A DNA stretch of 64,000 nucleotides from NCBI GenBank assembly GCA_004555725.1, contig SFHC01000009.1, positions 18,231-82,230 on the forward strand. Direction: 5' to 3'. The notes under the pieces are model-generated. The model saw only the letters and a list, made by a program, of their open reading frames with translations. It ran no database searches and was not told the DNA's origin. The DNA is from [Eubacterium] saphenum. Lineage in GTDB: Bacteria > Bacillota > Clostridia > Peptostreptococcales > Anaerovoracaceae. Made by a program: the position numbers and the translations under genes. Positions 44,057 through 52,342 of this stretch are shown here, in pieces. The first letter of the stretch is position 1; every line of letters begins with the position of its first letter.

Positions 44057-44923
44057 ATGACTGAGTACATTCGCGGTCTGATCGGGCCGGCCGGAAAATA
44101 CAACCTGCACACGCATACGGCATACTGCGATGGAAAGAACAAGCCGGAGGAAATGATTCGGAAAGCACTGGAGCTGGATTTCACGTTGCTCGGGTTCTCC
44201 GGACACGGGTTTGCGCCGCATGACGATGATGTCTGCATGAGTCCGGAGGGAGAAGAAGCATACCGGAAAGAGATACTAGAACTCCGGGAAAAATACAGAG
44301 ACCGTCTGGATATCCGCCTCGGACTCGAACGAGACTTCTATACAGAAGATTCCATTCAGGATACGGGCGTACAGCCGCCGTCTGATTTTGACTATGATTA
44401 CATCATCGGATCCGTGCACTACGTGAAAAAAGACGGGGTGTACCTGAGTGTGGATGACACGGCGGAGATTATGGAGCGCGCGGTAGAAGAACATTTTCGC
44501 GGGAGTGTGCGCGATTACGTCGAGTGCTATTTTGCGACCGAAGCGCAAGTCCTTGAAAAGACTCAGGCAGACATTGTCGGCCATTTTGACCTGGTCGGCA
44601 AGTTCAATGAGGGCGGACGCTACTGGGATGAGAATGCGCCGTGGTACAGGGACTGCGCCATGGCGGCACTGGAGCATATCGCCGCGCAGCAAGCAGAGCG
44701 CCGCAAGGGGATTTCCGATTTTCTCGGAGAAGAAGGACGTCCGGTCTTTGAAATTAATATGGGCGGTATGGCAAAGGGATACCGCACAAGGCCGTACCCG
44801 GATCAGTTCCTGAGAGAGCAGCTGCAGATACTCGGCTGTCCGCTGATCCTGTCCAGCGACTGCCACAACGCGGATTTTCTGGATTATAATTTCCGGAATT
44901 TCAGGGCGGCTGAAGAGGCATAA
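44057..44923 (+). CDS. hisK: Histidinol-phosphatase, PHP family
   Basis: 288 residues. The PHP-domain metal ligands are visible in NLHTHTAYCDGKNKPEEM, GFSGHG, GLERDFY, IIGSVHYV, VGHFDLVGKF and LSSDCHN. It dephosphorylates histidinol phosphate. It follows hisIE by 9 bp and closes the operon hisZGCBHAF-IE-K. Histidinol dehydrogenase (hisD), needed for the last step, is not in the window. Confidence 0.92.
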   Translation: MTEYIRGLIGPAGKYNLHTHTAYCDGKNKPEEMIRKALELDFTLLGFSGHGFAPHDDDVCMSPEGEEAYRKEILELREKYRDRLDIRLGLERDFYTEDSIQDTGVQPPSDFDYDYIIGSVHYVKKDGVYLSVDDTAEIMERAVEEHFRGSVRDYVECYFATEAQVLEKTQADIVGHFDLVGKFNEGGRYWDENAPWYRDCAMAALEHIAAQQAERRKGISDFLGEEGRPVFEINMGGMAKGYRTRPYPDQFLREQLQILGCPLILSSDCHNADFLDYNFRNFRAAEEA

Positions 44924-44942
44924 TCCGGATGACTTTTCTTAA

Positions 44943-45050
44943 TTGACAACAGATAGCCATTTTGCTGTTGTCAAAAATATAACGAGATTAATAAATTTGA
45001 TGAGTCTGAGACCGTGGATTTTGTTTACAATACACAAAATCCACGGTTTT
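44943..45050 (+). other. Two strong hairpins between hisK and atpB
   Basis: TTGACAACAG (44943-44952) pairs with CTGTTGTCAA (44965-44974). ACCGTGGATTTTG (45011-45023) pairs perfectly with CAAAATCCACGGT (45035-45047), followed by TTTT. The second is a plausible his operon terminator. The rest of the 372-bp gap to 45295 holds no open frame I can support. Confidence 0.65.
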
Positions 45051-45295
45051 GCACGTATTGCAACTTAATAAATCTTAAAAAATGGTTAAGAACTCATAAG
45101 CAATATGTAGTTTCTGTGTGGATGTCACTTTAATCCTTTACAATCATTTCAAAATGATTAAAATAGCTTTCAGCGAAGTTAAAGAGACTCCGCTGCAGAT
45201 TCCCGAATCCGTCAGTCGTCTCCCGATGCAGTGCTGCAGAACTGTATTTCAGGGTGCGTCAACGCAGGGTTCTGCTGGAAAAAGGAGGGAAAGCC

Positions 45296-46093
45296 GTGAT
45301 TGATTTAAATCATATCGGACCGAGGATCATCCTCACGTTCGGAAATGGTCACGTCTTTCTGAGTGAGAGTGTTTGTTTTGAGATCCTGATCTGCGCGATC
45401 CTGGCCATACTCGGCATCTGGATGGGAAGCAATCTGAAGCCCGTTCCTAAAGGAAAGCAGGTGGTTGCAGAAACCATCGTCGGGTTTGTCTATAAATTCG
45501 CGGAACAGAACCTCGGCAAGAAAACAGGAGATGTATATGCTCCATATCTGGGAACGCTGGTAATCTTTCTGCTGTTCGCCAACAGTCTGGGACTGCTCGG
45601 GCTGCGTCCGGTGACGGCGGATCTGAATGTCACGGCGGCGCTCGCGCTGATGTCGTTTCTGATTATCCAGGTCAGTGCTGTGAAGCATCTGGGCTGGGGC
45701 GGAAGGCTGCGTGAGATGACGGATCCGTATCCGTTCATGATCGTCATGAATGTCATCAGTGATATCACATTCCCGGTGACGCTTGCGCTTCGACTGTTCG
45801 GCAACATTTTCGGCGGCATGATCGTCGTCGACATGTGGCTGGCGTTCATGGGCAAGCTGAGCCTGAAATTCTGCTCCGTGCCGATTCTGCGGTGCGTGAC
45901 CGGAATTCCGCTGAACTGCTTCTTCGATATTTTCGAACCGGTAATTCAGGCATATATCTTTACTGTTTTAACTGCCGTCAACTTAAATGAAGCTCTCTCC
46001 GGAGAGATGCCCGAGACAGCAGAGAAGCGCAGGCTTAAGAAACTGCGCCGTCAACAGAAACGTGAGCTGAAATCAGCTGAACAGGAGGCATAA
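45296..46093 (+). CDS. atpB: F-type ATP synthase subunit a
   Basis: 265 residues with five or six membrane segments. The essential half-channel Arg is in LALRLFGNIFGG around residue 165. A long charged tail (EKRRLKKLRRQQKRELK) extends past the last helix. The start is GTG at 45296, seven bases after AAGGAGG; the ATG at 45254 would include that site. First gene of atpBEFHAGDC; no atpI precedes it. Confidence 0.93.
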   Translation: MIDLNHIGPRIILTFGNGHVFLSESVCFEILICAILAILGIWMGSNLKPVPKGKQVVAETIVGFVYKFAEQNLGKKTGDVYAPYLGTLVIFLLFANSLGLLGLRPVTADLNVTAALALMSFLIIQVSAVKHLGWGGRLREMTDPYPFMIVMNVISDITFPVTLALRLFGNIFGGMIVVDMWLAFMGKLSLKFCSVPILRCVTGIPLNCFFDIFEPVIQAYIFTVLTAVNLNEALSGEMPETAEKRRLKKLRRQQKRELKSAEQEA

Positions 46094-46095
46094 TA

Positions 46096-46320
46096 ATGGG
46101 TGGACTTATCGCAATCGGAGCAGGACTCTGCATGGGTCTTGCCGCAATGGGTGTAGGAATTGGACAAGGTATTGTATCAAACGGAGCGATGCACGGAATT
46201 TCCCGTCAGCCTGAGATGAGCAATAAAATGGTTGCTTACATGATCGTCGCCATGGCCATCATGGAGACCGCGCTGGTACTTGGATTTGTTGTTGCTCTGA
46301 TTCTTTTAGCTAAGATTTAA
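46096..46320 (+). CDS. atpE: F-type ATP synthase subunit c, Na+-type ligand set
   Basis: 74 residues forming a two-helix hairpin. The loop RQPE is at residues 37-40. The ion-site Glu is in AIMETALVLG, immediately followed by Thr, and the first helix has Gln in GVGIGQG at the same spacing from RQPE as in the Na+-binding Ilyobacter c subunit. Gln plus Glu-Thr/Ser is the Na+-coordination signature. The ring is therefore predicted to carry Na+. It starts 2 bp after atpB. Confidence 0.95.
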   Translation: MGGLIAIGAGLCMGLAAMGVGIGQGIVSNGAMHGISRQPEMSNKMVAYMIVAMAIMETALVLGFVVALILLAKI

Positions 46321-46341
46321 GTGTATCCAATGCACAGTATA

Positions 46342-46488
46342 CAGACAAAAGGCGGACGGCAAGAAGTTTCCCGGAGAGAAAGTCCGGGACGGACGAGTCT
46401 CCTTGATAAAAGGGATCACCGTTCTCGGGAGCGCAGAGTGCAGAACCTTCTCATCTGTGTGCGCCCTTGCCCGGGTGCCTTTTGTCTG
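46342..46488 (+). ncRNA. Multibranched RNA fold between atpE and atpF
   Basis: CAGACAAAAGGC (46342-46353) pairs perfectly with GCCTTTTGTCTG (46477-46488). Inside, GGCAAG (46358-46363) pairs with CTTGCC (46466-46471), enclosing TCCCGGA/TCCGGGA (46369-46375 with 46383-46389), CGAG/CTCG (46394-46397 with 46424-46427) around TCCTT/AGGGA, and GCGCA/TGCGC with GCAGA/TCTGT (46431-46464). It ends 13 bp before the atpF ribosome site. A cis-acting role in the operon is inferred. Confidence 0.6.
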
Positions 46489-46517
46489 ATAAATGAATAG
46501 GAAAAGGAGGACGCGAG

Positions 46518-47021
46518 ATGAAAGTTACACAGGGACTGTTTGAATTTAACTGGAATTTCCTGTTTGCGATCATCACCTTCCTGGTATTGTTCGGGATCCT
46601 GTATCATTTCTTCTTTAAGAAAGTACATGATTACATGGAAGCCAGAACGCAGTCTGTACAGGATACGCTGGATAACGCAGCCAAAAAGAGCCGCCGGGCA
46701 GATAAGAAGCTGAGAAAGTATGAGAAGCAGATCGCCGGTGTGGAAGAAGAAGGACGCCAGATTATTCAGGACGCGCGCAAAGAAGCTCGTGCGCAGGCGG
46801 ACCGCATTGTGGATGAAGCCAATGAACAGGCGCATCAGGCCATTATGCGTTCGCAGCAGGAAATCGAACGTCAGCAGCAGGCTGCTAAACGCGCGCTCAG
46901 ACGTGAGGTCGGTGATCTGGCTGTAGAGGCGGCCGGAAAGATCATGGAGAAAGAGATTTCTCCGGAAGACCACAAGGAGATCATCAACAAGGTATTGGAA
47001 GATGCCGATAAGAAGAAATAA
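46518..47021 (+). CDS. atpF: F-type ATP synthase subunit b
   Basis: 167 residues: one N-terminal membrane helix (residues about 12-32) followed by a long charged coiled coil (AKKSRRADKKLRKYEKQI...EARAQADRIVDEANEQAHQ). It is the peripheral stalk joining F1 to subunit a. Start after AAAGGAGGA. It is separated from atpE by a 197-bp structured gap. Confidence 0.94.
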   Translation: MKVTQGLFEFNWNFLFAIITFLVLFGILYHFFFKKVHDYMEARTQSVQDTLDNAAKKSRRADKKLRKYEKQIAGVEEEGRQIIQDARKEARAQADRIVDEANEQAHQAIMRSQQEIERQQQAAKRALRREVGDLAVEAAGKIMEKEISPEDHKEIINKVLEDADKKK

Positions 47022-47048
47022 AACGGGTCCGGAAGAGGTGAAACAGCG

Positions 47049-47591
47049 ATGGAAATAGCAATTGCTGAAGTTTATGCAAGAGGCTTGTACGGCGCTGCCA
47101 TGGACAGCAGGAGTACCGATGAAGTCAGAGATGAACTGCATCAGATGGAGAGCATCGTAAAAGAGAATAAGATGTTCTGCAGGTTCCTGCAGGATCCGGC
47201 GATTTCTAAAGTGATCAAGAAACAGAAGATCAATGCAATCTTTAAGGGCAGGGTTACAGATGTCACCTTGCATTTTCTCTGCCTGCTCGTGGATAAGGGT
47301 CGAGTGGCGCTGTTCCATCAGATTGCGGCGGAATATGATGCGATTGATGACCACGAGAAGAACGTCGGTGAAGGTGTGATTGAATCTGCGGTCCCGCTCA
47401 GTGACGAGGATATAGAGCGATTCAACAGAGAAGTTTCAGCTTTCTATAATAAAAAGATCCGGCTTCACAACAGAGTGAATAAGAGCCTGATCGGAGGAGT
47501 CCGGATTTACGCGGAAGATCAGATGTTCGATGCTTCGCTGAAGAGCAGACTGGATCAGCTGCATGAGCGGATTCAGAACGGATCCGTGTAA
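47049..47591 (+). CDS. atpH: F-type ATP synthase subunit delta
   Basis: 180 residues of the OSCP/delta family: helical N-domain beginning EVYARGLYGAA, and the C-terminal block NRVNKSLIGGVRIYAEDQMFDASLKSRLDQL. It links the b stalk to the top of F1. It lies between atpF and atpA as expected. Confidence 0.94.
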   Translation: MEIAIAEVYARGLYGAAMDSRSTDEVRDELHQMESIVKENKMFCRFLQDPAISKVIKKQKINAIFKGRVTDVTLHFLCLLVDKGRVALFHQIAAEYDAIDDHEKNVGEGVIESAVPLSDEDIERFNREVSAFYNKKIRLHNRVNKSLIGGVRIYAEDQMFDASLKSRLDQLHERIQNGSV

Positions 47592-47654
47592 TATGCAGCA
47601 TCTGCAGAAGGACGCGGCAGATGCAAGCCTGGAAAGTCGGGGAGGTAGATCGTT

Positions 47655-49175
47655 ATGGATTTAAAACCTGATGAGATCAGTACATTAATAAAAAATGAAA
47701 TAGAAAATTACAGTAATGAATTGGATGTTTCCGATTTCGGCCGCGTCATGCAGGTCGGAGACGGAATCGCCAGAGTTTACGGTCTGCGCCACTGCATGTC
47801 CGGAGAACTTCTGAAGTTCCCGCATGATGTGTACGGCATGGCGCTGAACCTGGAAGAAGATAATGTCGGAGCCGTTATTCTGGGCGATGACTATGAGATC
47901 GGCGAGGGCGACATCGTCAAGCCGACGGGTCAGGTCGTACAGATGCCGGTCGGCGAGGAAATGATCGGCCGTGTCGTAGATGCGCTCGGACGTCCGATTG
48001 ACGGCGGGAGTGCGATTCACACAGAAGAGTGGCGTCCGGTGGAATGCCCGGCGCCTGGCGTTCTGGACAGACAGCCGGTTGAGCAGCCGATGCAGACCGG
48101 AATCAAGGCGATTGACTCCATGGTTCCGATCGGAAAGGGTCAGCGTGAGCTGATCATCGGCGACCGCCAGACTGGAAAGACTGCGCTGGCTGTCGATACG
48201 ATTCTGAACCAGAAAGGAAAGAATATGATCTGCATTTATGTTGCAATCGGACAGAAACAGTCCACGGTTGCGCAGCTGATGCAGACACTGAAAGACCACG
48301 GTGCGATGGAGTATACGACGATTGTGTCTGCGACCGCCAGCGCGGCGGCGCCGATGCAGTATATCGCCCCGTATGCGGGATGCGCGCTGGGAGAATATTT
48401 TATGTATAAGGGGAGGGACGTTCTGATCATCTACGATGATCTGTCCAAGCACGCGGTGGCATACCGTGCAATGTCCCTGCTTCTGAGAAGACCGCCGGGG
48501 CGTGAGGCGTATCCTGGAGACGTCTTCTATCTGCACAGCAGACTGCTGGAAAGAGCGGCAAAACTGTCGGATGAACTTGGCGGAGGTTCAATGACTGCGA
48601 TTCCTCTGATTGAGACACAGGCGGGAGATATTTCCGCGTACATTCCGACCAATGTCATTTCCATCACAGACGGACAGATTTTCCTGGAATCCGAGCTCTT
48701 CTTCTCCGGACAGCGCCCGGCGATCAATGCCGGAATTTCTGTATCCCGTGTAGGCGGAAAAGCGCAGATCAAGGCGATGAAGAAGGTTTCCTCCAAGATC
48801 AAGCTGATTCTGTCACAGTACCGTGAGCTTCAGTCCTTTGCGCAGTTCGGTTCGGATGTAGATCCGGCAACCAAGAAGAGCCTGGAACACGGCGCGACAC
48901 TGATGCAGATTCTGCGTCAGCCGCAGTACCAGCCGCTGGATGTGGCTGATCAGGTCATGATTCTGTATGCCGCTGTCCACGACATGCTGGATGAAGTTCC
49001 AAATGAACGGATGAGCCAGTTTGAAGAGGAATTTTATCCATACATAAACGACCGGTATCCGGAGATCGCGCAGGAGATCCACGAGACTGGAGATCTTACC
49101 GAGAAGGCGGAGACTTCTCTGGTAAAGGGAATTCAGGCATTCAAGGAGAAGTTTAAGAAGGAGTACGCGCAGTAG
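47655..49175 (+). CDS. atpA: F-type ATP synthase subunit alpha
   Basis: 506 residues. Walker A is GDRQTGKTAL around residue 170, followed by LLLRRPPGREAYPGDVFYLHSRLLERAAKL and the GISVSRVGG signature containing the arginine finger. N-terminal beta barrel with VGDGIARVYGL. It forms the non-catalytic sites of the F1 hexamer. Confidence 0.97.
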   Translation: MDLKPDEISTLIKNEIENYSNELDVSDFGRVMQVGDGIARVYGLRHCMSGELLKFPHDVYGMALNLEEDNVGAVILGDDYEIGEGDIVKPTGQVVQMPVGEEMIGRVVDALGRPIDGGSAIHTEEWRPVECPAPGVLDRQPVEQPMQTGIKAIDSMVPIGKGQRELIIGDRQTGKTALAVDTILNQKGKNMICIYVAIGQKQSTVAQLMQTLKDHGAMEYTTIVSATASAAAPMQYIAPYAGCALGEYFMYKGRDVLIIYDDLSKHAVAYRAMSLLLRRPPGREAYPGDVFYLHSRLLERAAKLSDELGGGSMTAIPLIETQAGDISAYIPTNVISITDGQIFLESELFFSGQRPAINAGISVSRVGGKAQIKAMKKVSSKIKLILSQYRELQSFAQFGSDVDPATKKSLEHGATLMQILRQPQYQPLDVADQVMILYAAVHDMLDEVPNERMSQFEEEFYPYINDRYPEIAQEIHETGDLTEKAETSLVKGIQAFKEKFKKEYAQ

Positions 49176-49192
49176 GAAGGCAGGTGTGAATA

Positions 49193-50086
49193 ATGGCGGA
49201 GCATATGCAGGATATTAAGCGCCGTATTCGGAGCATCCAGAGCACCGAGCGGATCACCAACGCCATGAAGCTGGTTTCTGCCTCTAAACTGAGAATTGCA
49301 AAGGCGCAGCTGCTGCACAGCCAGTATTATCTGCAGCGTTTGATCGAGTCGGCGCAGGAAGCGTTTGCGGACGCGTCTCACGTTCCCCAGCGTTACATTC
49401 TCGGCCGGCGGACCATCAAGACTACGTGTTTTGTAATTATCACGAGCAGCAGCGGACTGTGCGGATCCTTCAACGGAGACGTCATCCGCGTGGCGCAGGA
49501 AGAGATTCAGAAGTGCGGTCATGCCGTCCGGCTTCTCTGCATCGGATCCAGGGGAAAGGAATATTTCCAGCGCCGGGGTTATGAAATGCTGGATGAGACG
49601 CTGAACGTGGACGCGTTCGCAGACAATGTCAGTTATCAGAGCGTGCACGATATGGCGGAGCCACTGATGAAGCGGTTTGCTGAGGGAGAAATCGATGAGA
49701 TTGTATTCATTTCCACGGCATATATCAACCCGCTCGTTCAGAAAGTCGTTTCACAGCGCATTCTTCCGATCGATGTAAAGAAACTGGAAAGAAAAGAGCG
49801 GAAAGGCATTCAGAAAGATGGTTTCCGTCACCCGGTGGAATATGAACCGTCCGCGGAAAAGGTATTTGAATACCTGGTTCCGGAATATACAGAGCTTCAG
49901 CTGTTCCGCGCGGCCATAGAATCCGTCACCTGCGAACACGCAGCCAGACGAGAAGCGATGGAAAACGCGAACGACAATGCGTCGGATCTGCTGGACCAGC
50001 TTCAGACGCAGTACAACCGCGCGAGACAGACACAGATCACCAATGAGATTATTGAGATTGTGTCCGGCTCGGAAGCGATGGGTTAG
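49193..50086 (+). CDS. atpG: F-type ATP synthase subunit gamma
   Basis: 297 residues. N-terminal helix DIKRRIRSIQSTERITNAMKLVS and C-terminal helix ENANDNASDLLDQLQTQYNRARQTQITNEIIEIVSG form the central shaft; the middle ITSSSGLCGSFNGDV is conserved. It rotates within alpha3beta3. Confidence 0.95.
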   Translation: MAEHMQDIKRRIRSIQSTERITNAMKLVSASKLRIAKAQLLHSQYYLQRLIESAQEAFADASHVPQRYILGRRTIKTTCFVIITSSSGLCGSFNGDVIRVAQEEIQKCGHAVRLLCIGSRGKEYFQRRGYEMLDETLNVDAFADNVSYQSVHDMAEPLMKRFAEGEIDEIVFISTAYINPLVQKVVSQRILPIDVKKLERKERKGIQKDGFRHPVEYEPSAEKVFEYLVPEYTELQLFRAAIESVTCEHAARREAMENANDNASDLLDQLQTQYNRARQTQITNEIIEIVSGSEAMG

Positions 50087-50105
50087 GATATAGGAGGTAA
50101 GATCA

Positions 50106-51638
50106 TTGAACAAGGGTAAGATTCATGAGATTATCGGACCAGTTATAGATATAAAATTTAAGCCGGATGAGCTTCCGGAACTGATGAACGCCATCGAAAT
50201 TAAAACGAAAGATGGTAAAAAAATCGTAGCGGAAGTTGCGCAGCATAAAGGAGACGATCAGGTGCGCTGTGTCGCCCTGTCTTCCACAGACGGTCTTTCC
50301 AGAGGGATGGAGGCCGTGGACACCGGCGCCCCGATTTCCGTTCCGGTAGGCAAGGATGTACTCGGCCGTCTGTTCAACGTTCTGGGCGATCCGATCGACC
50401 GCAAGGGCGAGGTGAAAGCCGATGATAAATGGCCGATTCACAGAAAGGCTCCGGCTTTTGAAGATCAGGACACTTCCTCGCAGATTTTTGAGACCGGAAT
50501 CAAGGTCATCGATCTGATCGCTCCGTACACACGAGGCGGAAAAGTCGGGCTGTTCGGCGGAGCCGGTGTAGGAAAAACCGTTCTGATTCAGGAGCTGATT
50601 CACAATATCGCGACAGAGCGAAACGGAATTTCCGTATTTGCCGGAGTCGGCGAGCGTACGCGTGAAGGAAACGACCTGTACGGTGAAATGTCTGAGTCCG
50701 GCGTTCTGGACAAGACCGCCATGGTTTTCGGACAGATGAACGAGCCGCCAGGGGCCAGAATGCGAGTGGCGCTGACCGGTCTGACGATGGCAGAGTACTT
50801 CCGTGACCACGAAAAACAGGACGTGCTGCTGTTCATCGATAATATTTACCGTTTCACCCAGGCAGGATCTGAAGTATCCGCGCTGCTCGGCCGTGTGCCT
50901 TCTGCAGTAGGATATCAGCCGACACTGGCCAATGAAATGGGCGACCTGCAGGAGCGAATTACATCCACCAAGGACGGATCCATTACCTCCGTACAGGCTG
51001 TATACGTACCTGCAGACGACCTGACCGACCCGGCCCCGGCAACAACATTTGCACATCTGGACGCGACCACCGTACTGGACCGTTCCATTACAGAGCTCGG
51101 TATTTACCCGGCAGTCGATCCGCTGGCATCCACATCCAGAATCCTGGATCCTCTGATTGTCGGAAAAGAACATTATGAGACTGCCCGCCGCGTACAGGAG
51201 ATTCTGCAGAAGTATAAGGATCTGCAGGACATCATCGCCATCCTCGGCATGGATGAACTGTCTGAAGACGATAAAAAGACCGTTTCCCGCGCGCGTAAGA
51301 TTCAGCGTTTCCTGTCCCAGCCATTCACTGTTGCAGAACAGTTTACCGGCATGGAAGGACGCTATGTTCCGCTGAAAGAGACGATCAGCAGCTTCCAGGG
51401 AATCCTTGATGGTAAATACGATGAGATTCCAGAAGAGATGTTCCTGTTCGCAGGCGGCATCGACGATGTTGTGGCAAAATATAAAAAAGCCAAGGCGGAC
51501 AGCCAGGTTTCTATGTCCGACACAGAGCCGGAAGACGACGCAGAAACGGAAGAGGACAACGCTGCACAGTCTGGAAGTAGTATGCCTTCCGCAGATGCAG
51601 AGAACCAGAAGGAATCAGAAACAGCTGCCGGTAAATAA
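50106..51638 (+). CDS. atpD: F-type ATP synthase subunit beta with acidic C-terminal extension
   Basis: 510 residues against a usual 460-475. Walker A is GLFGGAGVGKTVLI, the catalytic Glu is in GVGERTREGNDLY, and LFIDNIYRFTQAGSEVSALL is present with a Tyr where most have Phe. About 50 extra residues after KAKADSQ are rich in Asp, Glu and Ser and look disordered. The start is TTG at 50106 after TAGGAGGT. It makes ATP in the F1 head. Confidence 0.95.
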   Translation: MNKGKIHEIIGPVIDIKFKPDELPELMNAIEIKTKDGKKIVAEVAQHKGDDQVRCVALSSTDGLSRGMEAVDTGAPISVPVGKDVLGRLFNVLGDPIDRKGEVKADDKWPIHRKAPAFEDQDTSSQIFETGIKVIDLIAPYTRGGKVGLFGGAGVGKTVLIQELIHNIATERNGISVFAGVGERTREGNDLYGEMSESGVLDKTAMVFGQMNEPPGARMRVALTGLTMAEYFRDHEKQDVLLFIDNIYRFTQAGSEVSALLGRVPSAVGYQPTLANEMGDLQERITSTKDGSITSVQAVYVPADDLTDPAPATTFAHLDATTVLDRSITELGIYPAVDPLASTSRILDPLIVGKEHYETARRVQEILQKYKDLQDIIAILGMDELSEDDKKTVSRARKIQRFLSQPFTVAEQFTGMEGRYVPLKETISSFQGILDGKYDEIPEEMFLFAGGIDDVVAKYKKAKADSQVSMSDTEPEDDAETEEDNAAQSGSSMPSADAENQKESETAAGK

Positions 51639-51664
51639 TACGATGAACATTCGGAGGGATGGAT

Positions 51665-51943
51665 ATGGCTCATAAAGTTAAGGTGGAGGTCATGACCCCG
51701 GAAGAGTTGTTCTATTCCGGTGAAGTGAACTCCATTACGGTGAAGACCATCAGCGGTTCAGAAGGATTCCTTCCCGGACATGAATGGTGCTGTAAACTGC
51801 TGGCCGATCAGGGAGCCCTGAAAATCAGAGAAGACGGCTCCAAGGTAAAGAGCGCAAAGATCCGGAACGGCTACATCGAAGTCAGAGACAGCATCATCGT
51901 ATTCTGCGACCAGGCAGAATGGCAGCCGCCACAGAACAAATAA
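51665..51943 (+). CDS. atpC: F-type ATP synthase subunit epsilon, lacking C-terminal helices
   Basis: 92 residues against a usual 130-140. It contains only the N-terminal beta-sandwich (VEVMTPEELFYSGEVNSITVKTISG, GFLPGHEWCCKLL) and stops at FCDQAEWQPPQNK, the domain boundary. The inhibitory two-helix domain is absent, and no frameshifted remnant is visible downstream. The ATG at 51665 follows GGAGGG by six bases; the ATG at 51659 overlaps the site. Confidence 0.92.
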   Translation: MAHKVKVEVMTPEELFYSGEVNSITVKTISGSEGFLPGHEWCCKLLADQGALKIREDGSKVKSAKIRNGYIEVRDSIIVFCDQAEWQPPQNK

Positions 51944-52042
51944 ACGGCGCCTTATGTCCGAAAAAACCGCAAACTGGAGTTTATAGTTGGAGTATACCGT
52001 TAATATCGCGTAAACATACAATCAAAACAAAACCACTGTCAT

Positions 52043-52117
52043 GAGCTGCCGCTTCACAAAGATCGCCGATCACAGATTATAGATCGCAGATCTTCAGAAA
52101 GCGGCAGCTCTTTTTTT
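52043..52117 (+). terminator. Terminator of the atp operon
   Basis: GAGCTGCCGCTT pairs with AAGCGGCAGCTC, with a GATC-containing inner hairpin, followed by seven T residues. Confidence 0.85.
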
Positions 52118-52121
52118 GATG

Positions 52122-52279
52122 GTTGGACGGAGGCTTGAAAAAGCCATCCGGGCACGGGATTTGGGTGAGCAGAGGCCTCTGTCCAACTGGAATGCATGAA
52201 AAGCAGGGGAGCAGTTGGACGGAGGCTTGAAAATCCCATTCGGGCACGGGATTTGGGCGAGAGGAGGCCTCTGTCCAAC
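52122..52279. repeat. Two 66-bp imperfect palindromes, 92-bp period
   Basis: Copies at 52122-52187 and 52214-52279 are about 85-90% alike. Each begins GTTGGACGGAGGC and ends GCCTCTGTCCAAC, so the ends form a 13-bp stem with one G-T pair; the middle includes GGGCACGGGATTTGGG. They sit just after the atp terminator. They resemble extragenic palindromic elements. Confidence 0.85.
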
Positions 52280-52301
52280 TGCACGACGCAAAAACCCAAA
52301 A

Positions 52302-52342
52302 ACCAGCAAATCCCCCGAAGGGGAGATGCTGGTTGCGATATT
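52302..52342 (-). terminator. Minus-strand terminator-like hairpin
   Basis: On the minus strand ACCAGCA-TCTCCCC pairs with GGGGGAT-TTGCTGGT around TTC, followed by TTTTGGGTTTTT. No minus-strand protein gene lies upstream; a short RNA could be its client. Confidence 0.6.

Noticed and set aside
51944..52040. Frameshifted C-terminal domain of the epsilon subunit
   Set aside because: The three frames after the stop give no helical epsilon-like sequence before the terminator.
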